A stretch of DNA of 64,000 nucleotides from Microcella alkaliphila (lineage in GTDB: Bacteria; Actinomycetota; Actinomycetes; Actinomycetales; Microbacteriaceae). The notes below the pieces were generated by a model. It saw nothing but the letters and a program-made list of their open reading frames with translations, searched no databases and had not been told where the DNA came from. Numbering within the stretch: position 1 is the first letter of the stretch; each line of letters begins with the position of its first letter. The stretch spans positions 186,001 through 250,000 of the forward strand of contig NZ_AP017315.1 in assembly GCF_002355395.1 (NCBI RefSeq). Direction: 5' to 3'. Both the position numbers and the translations under genes were made by a program. Positions 8,669 through 17,685 of this stretch are shown here, piece by piece.

Positions 8669-8928
8669 GGTCGACTCTCCTTTGAGTGGTTGAGTGCCGG
8701 TCTCTGCGCGGCTGGCCGGAACGCTATTGACCGCGCCTTCAGCCAGGGAAGCCGCATTCCGGTTGGTGAGAAGGGGATCTGCGACGCACGATCTTGCGCG
8801 TTCTCACAGTTCGAGAACGACGCTTCCGGTCGATGTCCGAGCCGCCGATGCTGATGCGCAGCGCCCGTCTGCGGACCCAAGCGCCGATGTCCGCGCCCGC
8901 AACCGTCTTGTCTCGACGAGGAGAGAAC
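8669..8928. promoter_or_regulatory. Divergent gap between glpF and the zinc alcohol dehydrogenase
   Basis: This 260-bp gap separates two divergently read genes and should carry both promoters. I found no convincing long palindrome or riboswitch-like fold in it. The 3' end carries GAGGAGAG, the ribosome site of the dehydrogenase. Confidence 0.4.
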
Positions 8929-9957
8929 ATGAGAGCAGTACGCCTGCACCAGTACGAGGTGCCCCCGACGATTGATGAGATCGCAGAGCCGCGCATCCAA
9001 GGCCCGTGGGACGTGATCGTCGATGTGGGCGCTGCGGGCCTGTGCCGCACCGACCTGCACATCATCGAGGGGCAGTGGGAGCCGATTCAGCACCCGCAGC
9101 TGCCGTACACGCTCGGACACGAGAACGCCGGATGGGTTCGGGAAGTCGGATCTGCTGTGACAAATGTGAGCATCGGCGACACGGTCGTCATGCACCCGCT
9201 GACCAGTTGCGGGCTGTGTCCCGCATGCCGGGTCGGGCAGGACTCCCATTGCGCGAACGCCACATTTCCCGGCGTCAACGTCGACGGCGGGATGGCGGAT
9301 CAGCTGCTCACGAACGCGCGCGCCGTGGTCAAACTGGACTCCTCGCTACAGCCCCGCGACATCGCGGCCCTCGCAGACGCCGGTCTGACGGCCTATCACG
9401 CCGTAAGGAAGGCAGCCGACGCGCTCTTCCCTGGCACGCATGCCGTCGTCGTCGGCGCCGGCGGTCTCGGACACATCGGCATCCAAGCGCTGACCACGAT
9501 CACCGGCGCCGAAGTAACCGTCGTAGACCGATCCGAAGAGGCGCTCGAGCTCGCTCGGTCTCTCGGCGCGAATCACACCGTCCTGGCGACCGACGACGAG
9601 GCCGTCGCAGCCGAGGTGCTCGACATCACCGGCGGCGGCGCGCACGTCCTGTTCGACTACGTCGGCGAGCACGGCACAGAGCTGCTCGCGCCGAGGCTGC
9701 TGCGCAACCGAGGCTCGCAGTACGTGATCGGCTACGGCGGTGAGGTGCGCATACCGACAATCGACATCATCTCGCGGGAGATCAACGTAATCGGGAACCT
9801 CGTGGGCACCTACAACGACCTCGTCGAGCTGATGACCCTCGCCGCGCAGGGCAAGGTCGCCTTGCACACCAAGGTCTACCCGCTCGAGGCGGCGTTGGAT
9901 GCGATTGCCGACCTTGACGCCGGTCGGCTCGTCGGGCGCGGCATCCTCGTTCCCTGA
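8929..9957 (+). CDS. Zinc-dependent alcohol dehydrogenase (MDR superfamily)
   Basis: This 342-residue medium-chain dehydrogenase has catalytic-zinc residues in GLCRTDLH and LGHENAG, a structural-zinc cluster of four cysteines (CGLCPACRVGQDSHC), and the nucleotide-binding glycine motif VGAGGLGHIG. It resembles NAD-dependent alcohol dehydrogenases acting on aromatic or aliphatic alcohols. Starting at ATG 8929 after GAGGAGAG gives the normal family length; upstream in-frame sequence is non-conserved. The GMC dehydrogenase pair follows after 55 bp in the same direction, so these probably form a polyol or alcohol oxidation operon. The substrate is unknown. Confidence 0.9.
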   Translation: MRAVRLHQYEVPPTIDEIAEPRIQGPWDVIVDVGAAGLCRTDLHIIEGQWEPIQHPQLPYTLGHENAGWVREVGSAVTNVSIGDTVVMHPLTSCGLCPACRVGQDSHCANATFPGVNVDGGMADQLLTNARAVVKLDSSLQPRDIAALADAGLTAYHAVRKAADALFPGTHAVVVGAGGLGHIGIQALTTITGAEVTVVDRSEEALELARSLGANHTVLATDDEAVAAEVLDITGGGAHVLFDYVGEHGTELLAPRLLRNRGSQYVIGYGGEVRIPTIDIISREINVIGNLVGTYNDLVELMTLAAQGKVALHTKVYPLEAALDAIADLDAGRLVGRGILVP

Positions 9958-10012
9958 ACCACCCAGAGCGCTCATCCCGCCCACCCATCCACCCGAATCG
10001 AAGGAGATCCAC

Positions 10013-10534
10013 GTGGGAACAACAACAGCGGAAGCGACAGCGCCCGCGCCATCCGCCGGAGATCTCGCCCGAGTCATCCGGGCGATCTTTCCGCACGACA
10101 ACCTGGCGGACGGACCCTACCTCCGCTCCGCACAGGCCATCCTCGTCGCCGTCACGAGTTCGCCGCATCAGCAGGGGGTCGTCGAGGAAGGGCTGCGCAG
10201 CCTCCAGTCCCTCGCCGGCGGTGAACTGGGCAAGGTCGGCGTCGATGCGCTGAGCGACATCCTGCAGCGCCTCCAGCACACAGAGTTCTTCCGGACCCTG
10301 CTGACGAGCAGTGTCGTCACCCTCTACAGCGACGCCGACACGTGGGAGCTCCTCGGCTATGAGGGTCCGTCATTCGACAAGGGCGGCTACCTCAACCGGG
10401 GCTTCGCCGACCTCGACTGGCTACCGGAACCGAGGATCACCGAGTACGACGGCGAGCCTCTCTTGGAGTACTCCCCACCGGTGCCCGGCATTGACGTGGC
10501 ATTCAACGAGATCAAGAAGGCGGCCGCGAAATGA
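10013..10534 (+). CDS. Gluconate 2-dehydrogenase subunit 3-like protein
   Basis: This 173-residue protein resembles the small (gamma) subunit family that accompanies GMC-type gluconate and other sugar dehydrogenases. Supporting segments are LRVIRAIFPHDNL-like N-terminus, the middle DILQRLQHTEFFRTL, and WELLGYEGPSFDKGGYL. The following GMC gene starts inside its stop codon (ATGA), the usual arrangement for the pair. It begins with GTG after AAGGAGA. Most relatives carry a twin-arginine signal; none is seen here, so this complex probably stays in the cytoplasm. No cytochrome c subunit follows. Confidence 0.75.
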   Translation: MGTTTAEATAPAPSAGDLARVIRAIFPHDNLADGPYLRSAQAILVAVTSSPHQQGVVEEGLRSLQSLAGGELGKVGVDALSDILQRLQHTEFFRTLLTSSVVTLYSDADTWELLGYEGPSFDKGGYLNRGFADLDWLPEPRITEYDGEPLLEYSPPVPGIDVAFNEIKKAAAK

Positions 10535-12096
10535 GCACCATCGCATACGACGACGAAGCCGTCGTCATCATCGGCTCCGGTGCCGGCGGGGGCACACTCG
10601 CATACGAACTCACAGCCAAGGGCATCCCCGTCGTACTTCTTGAGGCCGGTCCCTACATTCGCAACGAGGAGTACGTCAACGACGAGTGGGAGTCGTTCAG
10701 CCAGCTGGCCTGGACCGACCCGCGCACGACCTCCGGATCCTGGCGGATCGCGCAGGACTTCCCGAACCTTCCCGCCTGGATCGTGAAAGCGGTCGGCGGC
10801 TCCACGACGCACTGGTCGGGCGCAACCCCGCGGTTCAAGGCTCACGAGTTCAAAGCCCGCACGGCATACGGGCACATCGACGGCTCGAGCCTGCTGGACT
10901 GGCCGATCGACCTCGACGACCTCGCCCCCTACTATGATCGCGCCGAGATCGCGATGGGCTCAACGCATCGCCACGGTCGCAAGCCTCTCCCCGCGAACAA
11001 CAACTACAAGGTGTTCGCCGAGGGGGCCAAGCGCGTCGGCTACAAGCACTACGCGACGGGGCCGTACGCGACGAACGCGGAAGAGTACGACGGGCGTCCC
11101 GCGTCAATCCAGGACGGCTTCAACTTCCAGGGCGACAAGAACAGGTCGAAGTGGAGCATCCTCGTCCGGGAGATCCCTCGCGCTGAGGCCACGGGCCTTC
11201 TCGACCTGCGGCCGGACTCGCAAGCGATCCGCATCACACACGACGCCAAGGGCCGCGCCGACGGAGTCCTCTATCTGGACGCCAGCGGGGCGCTGCACCG
11301 TCAACGAGCACGCCTGGTCGCCGTTGCTGGCAACTCCATCGAAACCCCCAGATTGCTCCTGCTGTCCGAGTCACCGCTGTTCCCCGACGGTCTCGCCAAT
11401 TCCTCCGGACAGGTCGGGCGGAACTACATGCGGCACATGACGGGCTCGACCTACGCGCAGTTCGACGACCCGGTCCGCTTCTACCGCGGCGAAACGATGG
11501 CAGGCCTCATCGCAGACGAGTCCGTGCACGACACCAGCCGCGGATTCTCCGGTGGCTACTACATGGAGACGATCGCACTCGGTCCCGCGTTCCTGGCGAA
11601 GTTCCTCACTCCCGGCGCATGGGGGCGAGACTTCACATCGTTCATGGATGCCTACGCCCGAACCGCCGGGATGTGGCTCGTCGGGGAGGACCTGCCACAG
11701 GAGACCAACCGGGTAACCCTCGACGCAGCCGTGAAGGACAAGAACGGCCTGCCTGTCGCGAACGTCCACTTCGACGACCATCGCAACGACGTGACCATGC
11801 GCGAACACGCGTACACCCGCTCCGCTGAGCTCTACGAGGCAGTCGGCGCCACCCGCACACACCGCACTCCTCCCTACCCTTCGACTCACAATCTCGGCAC
11901 CTCACGGATGAGCACGAAGCCCACCGAGGGCGTCGTCGACAAGTGGGGCCGAGCCCATGACGTGCCCAATCTGTTCATCAGCGACGGCTCGGTGTTCACG
12001 ACCGGCGCCGCCGCCAACCCCACACTTACCATCGTCGCCCTTGCCATCCGGCAGGCCGACTACATCGCCGACAAGCTCGCCAAGCACGAGCTGTAA
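10531..12096 (+). CDS. GMC family FAD-dependent oxidoreductase
   Basis: This 521-residue glucose-methanol-choline oxidoreductase has the N-terminal FAD motif [11 protein letters not shown] (about residues 11-21) with LLEAGP after it. It also has [16 protein letters not shown], and the C-terminal signature [17 protein letters not shown] with a conserved His in THNLGTSRM. It most resembles the flavoprotein subunit of gluconate 2-dehydrogenase and related sugar or polyol dehydrogenases. It overlaps its partner small subunit by 4 bp. No signal peptide is visible. The electron acceptor is unclear because no cytochrome gene is adjacent. The neighbouring zinc dehydrogenase and the ED-type genes suggest a sugar-acid or polyol substrate. 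Confidence 0.88.
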   Translation: MSTIAYDDEAVVIIGSGAGGGTLAYELTAKGIPVVLLEAGPYIRNEEYVNDEWESFSQLAWTDPRTTSGSWRIAQDFPNLPAWIVKAVGGSTTHWSGATPRFKAHEFKARTAYGHIDGSSLLDWPIDLDDLAPYYDRAEIAMGSTHRHGRKPLPANNNYKVFAEGAKRVGYKHYATGPYATNAEEYDGRPASIQDGFNFQGDKNRSKWSILVREIPRAEATGLLDLRPDSQAIRITHDAKGRADGVLYLDASGALHRQRARLVAVAGNSIETPRLLLLSESPLFPDGLANSSGQVGRNYMRHMTGSTYAQFDDPVRFYRGETMAGLIADESVHDTSRGFSGGYYMETIALGPAFLAKFLTPGAWGRDFTSFMDAYARTAGMWLVGEDLPQETNRVTLDAAVKDKNGLPVANVHFDDHRNDVTMREHAYTRSAELYEAVGATRTHRTPPYPSTHNLGTSRMSTKPTEGVVDKWGRAHDVPNLFISDGSVFTTGAAANPTLTIVALAIRQADYIADKLAKHEL

Positions 12097-12116
12097 CAAA
12101 GAATGGAAGAACCCTC

Positions 12117-12647
12117 ATGACCACTCCCTACGATGCAATCGCCGAAGTACCGGCCTTCACCGTGACCAGCACGGACATCCCGGCCGACGGCGCGCGACTG
12201 CGTTCCCCGCAGGTCAGCGGCATCTTCGGCGCCGGCGGAGAGGATGTCTCACCCCAGCTGAGCTGGAGCGCCTTCCCGCCCGAGACCAAGAGCTTCGTCG
12301 TCACCGTGTACGACCCCACGGCCCCCACCGGCAGCGGCTTCTGGCACTGGGCGGTCGCCGACATCCCAGCCCACGTCACCGAGCTTCCCGCAGGCGCAGG
12401 AGACGCGGAAGGGTCAGGCCTACCCGAAGGCGCATGGCAACTCGCGAACGACGCCGGACTCAAGCAGTACCTCGGCGCAGCACCTCCCAAAGGCAGCGGC
12501 AAGCACAAGTACTACATCGCGATCCATGCCCTCGACGTCGAGACCCTTGGAATCGACCCCTCCGCCACTCCTGCGTTCCTCGGATTCAATCTCTCCGGAC
12601 ACACCCTCGCACGCGCCGTGATCACGCCCTGGTGGGAGGCGGTTTAG
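12117..12647 (+). CDS. YbhB/YbcL family (PEBP-like) protein
   Basis: This 176-residue protein matches the phosphatidylethanolamine-binding/Raf kinase inhibitor-like family: [52 protein letters not shown] and a YYIAIHALD segment line the anion-binding pocket in relatives. Biochemical role is unknown for most bacterial members. It is 20 bp after the GMC gene and likely in its operon. Its 3' end overlaps the minus-strand toxin-like frame by about 26 bp. Confidence 0.9.
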   Translation: MTTPYDAIAEVPAFTVTSTDIPADGARLRSPQVSGIFGAGGEDVSPQLSWSAFPPETKSFVVTVYDPTAPTGSGFWHWAVADIPAHVTELPAGAGDAEGSGLPEGAWQLANDAGLKQYLGAAPPKGSGKHKYYIAIHALDVETLGIDPSATPAFLGFNLSGHTLARAVITPWWEAV

Positions 12648-12867
12648 ACGCCACGACGACCATGATCAGCGATCTGACGACCGCGCGTGCACGAAGGCGC
12701 GACAGTTGTCGATCGGGGGCCGCGCCGTTCGGGAAGCTGAGCAGCCGGTCGATGACGAGGTCGAGCTGGTCGAGGAACCTGTGCTCCAGGTTCTCGCCGA
12801 TCGCGCGGTGGTGGTCGCGGGTCTCAGCCAGATCGCCGACCGCCAGTCGGGAGAGCCGGACCGTCAC
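12622..12867 (-). pseudogene. ParE/RelE-type toxin, probably truncated
   Basis: An 81-residue frame begins with GTG that overlaps the antitoxin stop (GTGA). The first 50 residues fit ParE/RelE toxins: LSRLAVGDLAETRDHH, then NLEHRFLDQLDLVIDRLLSFPNG. The family normally continues through about 20 residues with FPY-like and VVAVLHxxR motifs. Here only a shortened LIMVVVAS followed by unrelated residues remains before the stop. This suggests an internal deletion or a junction that joined the toxin to the YbhB gene's tail. The call rests on family resemblance seen by eye. Confidence 0.5.
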
Positions 12868-13103
12868 TGCTCGACGCGCAACGCCGCGCGGACCTGGTCC
12901 CAATCGCGGATCCGCTCGGGAGTCTGCGCCGCCTCGTCGAACGCAGCGGTGAACAGACGCCGCTCCTCATCGCTGGGCACGTAGACAGCCTCACCGAAAT
13001 AGGTCCGCAGCGCCTCCTGGATCACTTCCGAGCGGGTGCGATGCTCGACTGCGCGGGCGCGTTCCCACGATCTCGAAAGCTCCTCTGGCAGAGTGACCAT
13101 CAC
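12864..13103 (-). CDS. Ribbon-helix-helix antitoxin
   Basis: The core RKVMVTLPEELSRSWERA followed by RTRSEVIQEALRTYFGE is a clear CopG/ParD-like ribbon-helix-helix DNA-binding domain, followed by an acidic tail of the kind that wraps the toxin. GTG at 13103 (79 residues) or the adjacent ATG at 13100 are the likely starts. A CTG a few codons upstream after AGGGG would include the AVRK of the first strand. The longer frame to 13259 has no support. It lies just upstream of, and overlaps, the toxin-like gene. Confidence 0.7.
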   Translation of the reverse strand: MMVTLPEELSRSWERARAVEHRTRSEVIQEALRTYFGEAVYVPSDEERRLFTAAFDEAAQTPERIRDWDQVRAALRVEQ

Positions 13104-13489
13104 TTTGCGAACAGCCAGTGGCCCCTGCCGACCTAACGCTGGTACGACGAAGGTGTACCGCCCGGGGCTCGCGAGAGGCGATCTCCCGTGTGCGCTGCTC
13201 GGAGGCCCCCTTGCTTCGCTCACACGGACCACGAGCGGGAACGCAATCGTCCACGACAAGTGGTCAGCGCTGCCCTATGCCTGCCAACTGCCTGCGGCAA
13301 CTGTAAGTTCGCGTGAAACTTACAGATGTGTAGGTTTCCGCCCAAGATGGCGAGGATGCCGGGATTCGGCCCAGCGCGTCGCGCTGACCAGCGCTGCAGG
13401 ACGTTGCCGCCGATCTGTAGCGACTCGCCGTGTAGACACGGCGTCACCTGCGTGACAGACTGCTCTGTTCTGCCTGAAAGGGGGCACCC
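13104..13489. other. Gene-free stretch with one hairpin
   Basis: These 386 bp hold no convincing gene. A perfect 9-bp inverted repeat CTGTAAGTT / AACTTACAG at 13301-13309 and 13317-13325 has a 7-bp loop. It lies between divergent genes, so it may be an operator. The end near 13480 carries AAAGGGGG, the ribosome site of the next gene. Confidence 0.45.
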
Positions 13490-13951
13490 GTGTCGCACGG
13501 TGACAGCAACGTCGACTGGGAGCGGATCATCCGCGACATGATCGCGCGCAGCACCGAGTCCGCGCCCACCGAACCTGGGGTCTACCGGATGCCGTGCGGG
13601 AACTGCTACGTGGATTTCTTCCTCGCCTCGGACGGCACCGAGAGGTGGCTCGTCCCTGGGGAGGAGCGCAGCTACACCCGCGACACGGTCGCGATCGCCC
13701 GGCACGGTGATCACCCGTGGGAGCGGATGTACACCCTCGCCCACGCCGCCGCCGAGATCCGACGTCGCGCGGCAGCCGAGGGCACGCCAGTCGAGGTTCT
13801 GCTCGAGGAGCTGACGGCGATCGCCGATGCCGAGGACGCGGCCGAGGAGGAGGATATCGCGCGGATCGTCCGGGAACGTCCCGCCGACGGCGAGGAGGTC
13901 CCGCTTGCCGACCTCGCCCGGAGGTTCGGGATCGATCTCGACGAACTCTAG
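13490..13951 (+). CDS. Hypothetical acidic protein
   Basis: This 153-residue protein, from a GTG after AAAGGGGG, is not one I recognise. An N-terminal part contains MPCGNCYVDFF and WLVPGEERSYTRD, and the C-terminal 60 residues are strongly acidic and probably helical (ADAEDAAEEEDIARIV), ending in LADLARRFGIDLDEL, which could be a short helix-turn-helix-like stretch. It is soluble with no signal peptide. Together with the phosphoesterase 80 bp downstream, it may be cargo of the neighbouring Tn7-like element. Confidence 0.65.
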   Translation: MSHGDSNVDWERIIRDMIARSTESAPTEPGVYRMPCGNCYVDFFLASDGTERWLVPGEERSYTRDTVAIARHGDHPWERMYTLAHAAAEIRRRAAAEGTPVEVLLEELTAIADAEDAAEEEDIARIVRERPADGEEVPLADLARRFGIDLDEL

Positions 13952-14031
13952 CGACATCTATCGGGGTCTACTGAAACGCTAGACATCGCTAGATTCTGCA
14001 ACACATCCGTGACCTGCGAGGGGGAACCGCC

Positions 14032-14838
14032 GTGAGTGAGTACTCGTGGTTCGACTTTGATCAGGTCGACTTCGTCACCGCTGACTCCCACTTCAGCCAT
14101 GCCCGGATCAGCGAGCTCGCGGAACGCCCGTTCACGAGCATTGAGGAGATGAACGCCGAGCTGATCCGCCGGTGGAACGAAACGGTCGGCCCGTCCGATG
14201 TGGTGCTGCACCTCGGTGACGTGGCGCTCGGCCCGATCGAGGAGTCGATCGGTCTGACCGCGCACCTGAACGGCCGCCGCTACCTGGTGCCCGGCAACCA
14301 CGACCGGGTATCGCCGGCCACCCAATCCAAGAACGCGATCGAACGCTTCGCGCCGCTCTACGAGGCGGCGGGGTGGACCATCCTCCCGGAGGTCATCGAA
14401 GGCACCCGCGGCGGGTACCGGATCCTCGCCTCCCACTACCCCTACAAGGGCGACTCTCAGGAGTCGGACCGACACACCACCCACCGGCCCCGCTGGGACG
14501 ATGGGATCCCGCTGCTGCACGGCCACACCCACGCCCGCGACCACGGCCCGAACGGACACGAGTTCCACGTCGGCGTCGACGCCCACGGCTACGCCCCCCT
14601 CCCGTTCACCGTCATCGACGCGTGGATCCGCACACTGCGCGACGTCGAGCCGTGGCTCGAGGTGGCGATCCGTGAAGCCCGTGAGGTCATCGCGGACCTC
14701 GACGCCACCGAAACCTCGAACTCCGACACGATGTTCTACCTGATGGGCTACAACGAGCTGCGGACCGCACTCGAGGAACTCCTCAGCGCGCTCGAGTCTT
14801 CTCACCCCAACCCGCCCCCGAACCTGACCCAGGGCTAG
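14032..14838 (+). CDS. Calcineurin-like metallophosphoesterase
   Basis: This 268-residue protein carries all the metal-binding motifs of the superfamily in order: ADSHFSH, LHLGDVALG, VPGNHDR, ASHYPY and LHGHTHARDH. These coordinate two metal ions for phosphoester hydrolysis. The substrate is unknown. The closest resemblance is to small stand-alone phosphoesterases common on phages and mobile elements. It starts with GTG after GAGGGGGA. Its 3' end overlaps the oppositely read small gene at 14783 by 56 bp. It could be cargo of the Tn7-like element or a housekeeping remnant. Confidence 0.88.
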   Translation: MSEYSWFDFDQVDFVTADSHFSHARISELAERPFTSIEEMNAELIRRWNETVGPSDVVLHLGDVALGPIEESIGLTAHLNGRRYLVPGNHDRVSPATQSKNAIERFAPLYEAAGWTILPEVIEGTRGGYRILASHYPYKGDSQESDRHTTHRPRWDDGIPLLHGHTHARDHGPNGHEFHVGVDAHGYAPLPFTVIDAWIRTLRDVEPWLEVAIREAREVIADLDATETSNSDTMFYLMGYNELRTALEELLSALESSHPNPPPNLTQG

Positions 14839-15214
14839 GACTGCAGCTTCGGCGCGTCTCGGGTGGCTTTGGCATGAACAGTTCACCTGCCGCGGGGCCG
14901 GATCGGAGGGTCCGGGGCTCGCGTCGAAAGCGGATCCATCCGCGGCGGCGCCAGTGGACCATCGTCAGGTATCGCACCGAGGGCGACATCCACGCATCCT
15001 GGTGCGCCTGAGCATCCCGGTCCTGCGTAGCGAGCTCGGTGAACACTTCCCGGAAGGTCGGTGCCCGACCGTGCTCCCTCGTGTAGCGGTGGATGAACTT
15101 CACCGCGCGACGCGCCCAAACGGGCGCCGTATCGTCAGCGGTGAGCTCCGTGAACAGCGGGGCCAGGTGCGGCGCCGACCACGGCTTGTCCTTCCACCCG
15201 GCGTCGTTCCACAC
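14783..15214 (-). CDS. Hypothetical protein with winged-helix-like segment, last gene of the tns operon
   Basis: This 143-residue protein starts with GTG after a strong GGAGG. The middle FIHRYTREHGRAPTFREVFTEL resembles the first helices of a LexA-type winged helix, followed by a tryptophan- and arginine-rich stretch (HWRRRGWIRFRREPR). The last 30 residues are low-complexity and overlap the phosphoesterase gene on the other strand. It follows the tniQ-coupled small gene by 45 bp in the same direction, so it is probably transcribed with the transposition genes. Its function is unknown. Confidence 0.6.
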   Translation of the reverse strand: MWNDAGWKDKPWSAPHLAPLFTELTADDTAPVWARRAVKFIHRYTREHGRAPTFREVFTELATQDRDAQAHQDAWMSPSVRYLTMVHWRRRGWIRFRREPRTLRSGPAAGELFMPKPPETRRSCSPSPGSGSGAGWGEKTRAR

Positions 15215-15259
15215 AGCACGCCCTCCGTTCCCTCGACCATCAGCCCGAAACCGCCGGAC

Positions 15260-15469
15260 TCAGGACCGGTGGCGGGCGTCGTTGGATGTGTGCTGCGCGT
15301 CGGCGGGAGGGGCAAGCTCGTCGCTCTGATCTCGCAGCGGGGCGGGGCTCGTCGACGGTTCCGCATCCATCACCGCCTTCAGCGCCGTGGTGTACTTCTC
15401 TCCTGTCGCCTTCATGCGTTCCCGGGCTGCGTGCTGCAGCCGGCGAGAGGTTCGCTTCTTCTCAGTCAT
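15260..15469 (-). CDS. Small basic protein coupled to tniQ
   Basis: This 69-residue frame starts with ATG overlapping the tniQ stop (ATGA), with GAAGGA upstream, so it is probably translationally coupled. The N-terminal half (KKRTSRRLQHAARERMK, TGEKYTTALKAV) is basic and helical and resembles a short motif seen at the ends of many small actinobacterial accessory proteins. The C-terminal half is disordered. No function can be assigned. A longer frame back to 15658 lies inside tniQ and is not coding. Confidence 0.6.
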   Translation of the reverse strand: MTEKKRTSRRLQHAARERMKATGEKYTTALKAVMDAEPSTSPAPLRDQSDELAPPADAQHTSNDARHRS

Positions 15470-17685
15470 GATGCGTCCTTCGTCTGTCCGGCGTTCGGGT
15501 ACTCGTCGATCACTCGGCTGAGATACGGCGACCGAGTCCACGGCGGGGCGGGGCGCCTGCGGGGCGAGCATGAGGATCGGTCGGTGCGCGCGCCCCCACG
15601 CGGTCGGACTGCGATGCCGGCGGCGTGCAGGTGCCGGTTGATGGTCATCTCGCTGCATCCGGCGCGCTGCGCGATCTGCGCGATGGTGAGGTGCTGTGTC
15701 TCATAGAGATCGCGCAGCCAGTGGAGATCGAAGTTGAAGGTGCGGGGCCGTCCTCGTCGCGTCCGCGTACCCGCGTCGGCGAGGATGCGGCCAACGGTCT
15801 GCCGGGACACTCTCGTTTCCGCGGCGATCTCGTACGTCGTGGCTCCCGCCGCGTACGCCTGCGCCAGCTGATCTGGGGTCATGGCGTCTGCGGCCGTGGC
15901 CCGCGCCGGGCGGCTGGGCGGCCACGATGCCGGCCGGATCTGAGGACCGTCTTCCGGGAGCTGATCGACGGGTTCGGGCGTCCAGGCGACTGGCTCCTGG
16001 ATGCCGTTGGCGACGAGGAACTCGGCGGAGATCTGGTCGAGTTGCGCCCGCACCGCTGCGGGAAGCTCCTCGGCGAATCGTGCGACGGCGGGCGGGCTCA
16101 CCCTTGCTGCGTCCCACCCCGATGGCATCGCGCGCAGCGGATTCCCGGAGAGTTTCTGGTACAGGAACGCACGTGCCAGGCGCCATCGACGTCCACTCCC
16201 GGGTGACACCCCCGCCTCCCGGCACAGCCGCCCCCACTCGGATTCGGGCAATAGTTCGGTGTAGTCGAGATGTCGACGTCGGGTGTAGTCGATCGGCACG
16301 TCGTGGGTGTCCAGGAACGCAGCCAGCCGCAGCATTGCATGCAACGTGTCGGCGTCGTGCAAACTGCGGCCAAGCTCGCGCATCACATGAGTCACCCGCC
16401 GTGAGGGGGCATGCGGATCGAGCAGCGCAAGAGCTGCGGAGTGGGTCAGGCGGGTGCCGGTGAAAACGACCGCAGCTGCCAACGCGGACGCCGCGATCTC
16501 GTTCTCGACCCGCAGCGGGGCATAACGGCTGATCCAGTCGACCCACAACTGCGCGGGCACTTTCCGCGCTCGCTCCGCCGGGCCGACCCCGGACGCCGGT
16601 GCGGACTGCAGGAACACGGTGGGTCGGCGGCGACGACCCAGCGCCGCCGCGATCAGGGTCTGCAACTGCGGAGTGTGCGCGGTGTACGACGTGCTCTGTG
16701 CCAGCCGCCCCTGCAGCAGGGTGCGGACCGCGTCCGGATCAGTCAACGCACCGTGGCCGAGCGTGGTACCGACAGCGGCGCCCACGGCGGAGTCCGGTCG
16801 CGCCCGGATCGCCGTCGTCCAGTCCTCGCTCGTCTTGAACAGCCCCACAAGTTCCTGCCCGAGTGGGCCGGTGTCGATGCTGTCGCCGTCGACGATCGCG
16901 TCCCGGGCGGTACGGGCCAGGAGCCGAACATCTTCCAGCACCGGCACGGCTGGCTGCGGTGCGTCCGCATAGATCCCGAACCGCGCCTGACCGGTGGAGA
17001 CGATCCGCATCATCGCCCGCTGCGCATCCAGCACCGCCTGCGGCACAGGGGTGCGGGTCGTGTCCACGGTGAGGTCTGCGCGACACCGGCTCGCCTGCGG
17101 ACCCCTCCGCGGACCCACGACGGGGTTGTGGCACCTGCCCGGAGCTGGGACGAGCGCAAGCGGGTGCGCACGATGGCGGGCGGGCAGATCACAGGCGGGG
17201 CACCGATCGACCAGCAGGCGACGGTGGCGAGGACAGGCGAACCCGAACGGAAACTGCCACGACATCCGCCACCGCCCACCTGAGTCGGTGAGGCACTCCG
17301 GGCAGTAACGCCCCGCGGTCCCTCCCGCGGGGCACCGCGCGCTGATCCGTCCCTGCCGGGTGTACCGGATCGCGTGATGCGCGAACCGCATCCTCGTCAT
17401 CTCCTGGAACTGACCCGCCGGGATCCCGGTCGACGCCTCGAGCCGGGCGGCCTGCTCATCGGTCAGCGCCGTGGCCCACCCGTCCGCCATCCACGCGGTC
17501 GTCGAAACAGCCGAACCCTTCCTCTGCTCGATCAGACCAAGCGCGCATGCCATCTCATTCATCGTCGCGCCATAGGTGGCCGCCATCACTTCCAGCCACG
17601 AGTCGAACGGCTCATCCGGCAGCGGCCGCACCCGAAACGGCAGTACTCGCACCTCGTCAGAACGCGTTGCGGTCGTCTTGCTCAT
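15466..17685 (-). CDS. tniQ: TniQ/TnsD-family target-selection protein
   Basis: This 739-residue protein has the N-terminal TniQ domain (LPFRVRPLPDEPFDSWL), a zinc-binding set (C118, C128, C131, C151, H154, C162, C165, with YCPEC, CPRHRRLLVDRCPAC), and a long C-terminal extension. The extension ends with two helix-turn-helix units (TYEIAAETRVSRQTVGRIL and TIAQIAQRAGCSEMTINRHL) at about residues 600-690. In Tn7-like systems TniQ/TnsD proteins pick the target DNA and recruit the AAA regulator. The length and extra DNA-binding units suggest a TnsD-like protein that reads a specific attachment site, not a short CRISPR-type TniQ. It overlaps tnsC and the next small gene by 4 bp each. Confidence 0.88.
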   Translation of the reverse strand: MSKTTATRSDEVRVLPFRVRPLPDEPFDSWLEVMAATYGATMNEMACALGLIEQRKGSAVSTTAWMADGWATALTDEQAARLEASTGIPAGQFQEMTRMRFAHHAIRYTRQGRISARCPAGGTAGRYCPECLTDSGGRWRMSWQFPFGFACPRHRRLLVDRCPACDLPARHRAHPLALVPAPGRCHNPVVGPRRGPQASRCRADLTVDTTRTPVPQAVLDAQRAMMRIVSTGQARFGIYADAPQPAVPVLEDVRLLARTARDAIVDGDSIDTGPLGQELVGLFKTSEDWTTAIRARPDSAVGAAVGTTLGHGALTDPDAVRTLLQGRLAQSTSYTAHTPQLQTLIAAALGRRRRPTVFLQSAPASGVGPAERARKVPAQLWVDWISRYAPLRVENEIAASALAAAVVFTGTRLTHSAALALLDPHAPSRRVTHVMRELGRSLHDADTLHAMLRLAAFLDTHDVPIDYTRRRHLDYTELLPESEWGRLCREAGVSPGSGRRWRLARAFLYQKLSGNPLRAMPSGWDAARVSPPAVARFAEELPAAVRAQLDQISAEFLVANGIQEPVAWTPEPVDQLPEDGPQIRPASWPPSRPARATAADAMTPDQLAQAYAAGATTYEIAAETRVSRQTVGRILADAGTRTRRGRPRTFNFDLHWLRDLYETQHLTIAQIAQRAGCSEMTINRHLHAAGIAVRPRGGARTDRSSCSPRRRPAPPWTRSPYLSRVIDEYPNAGQTKDAS

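Noticed and set aside
13301..13325. Low-coordinate end of the Tn7-like element
   Set aside because: The hairpin shares no sequence with the region upstream of tnsA and has no TGT/ACA-type boundary.
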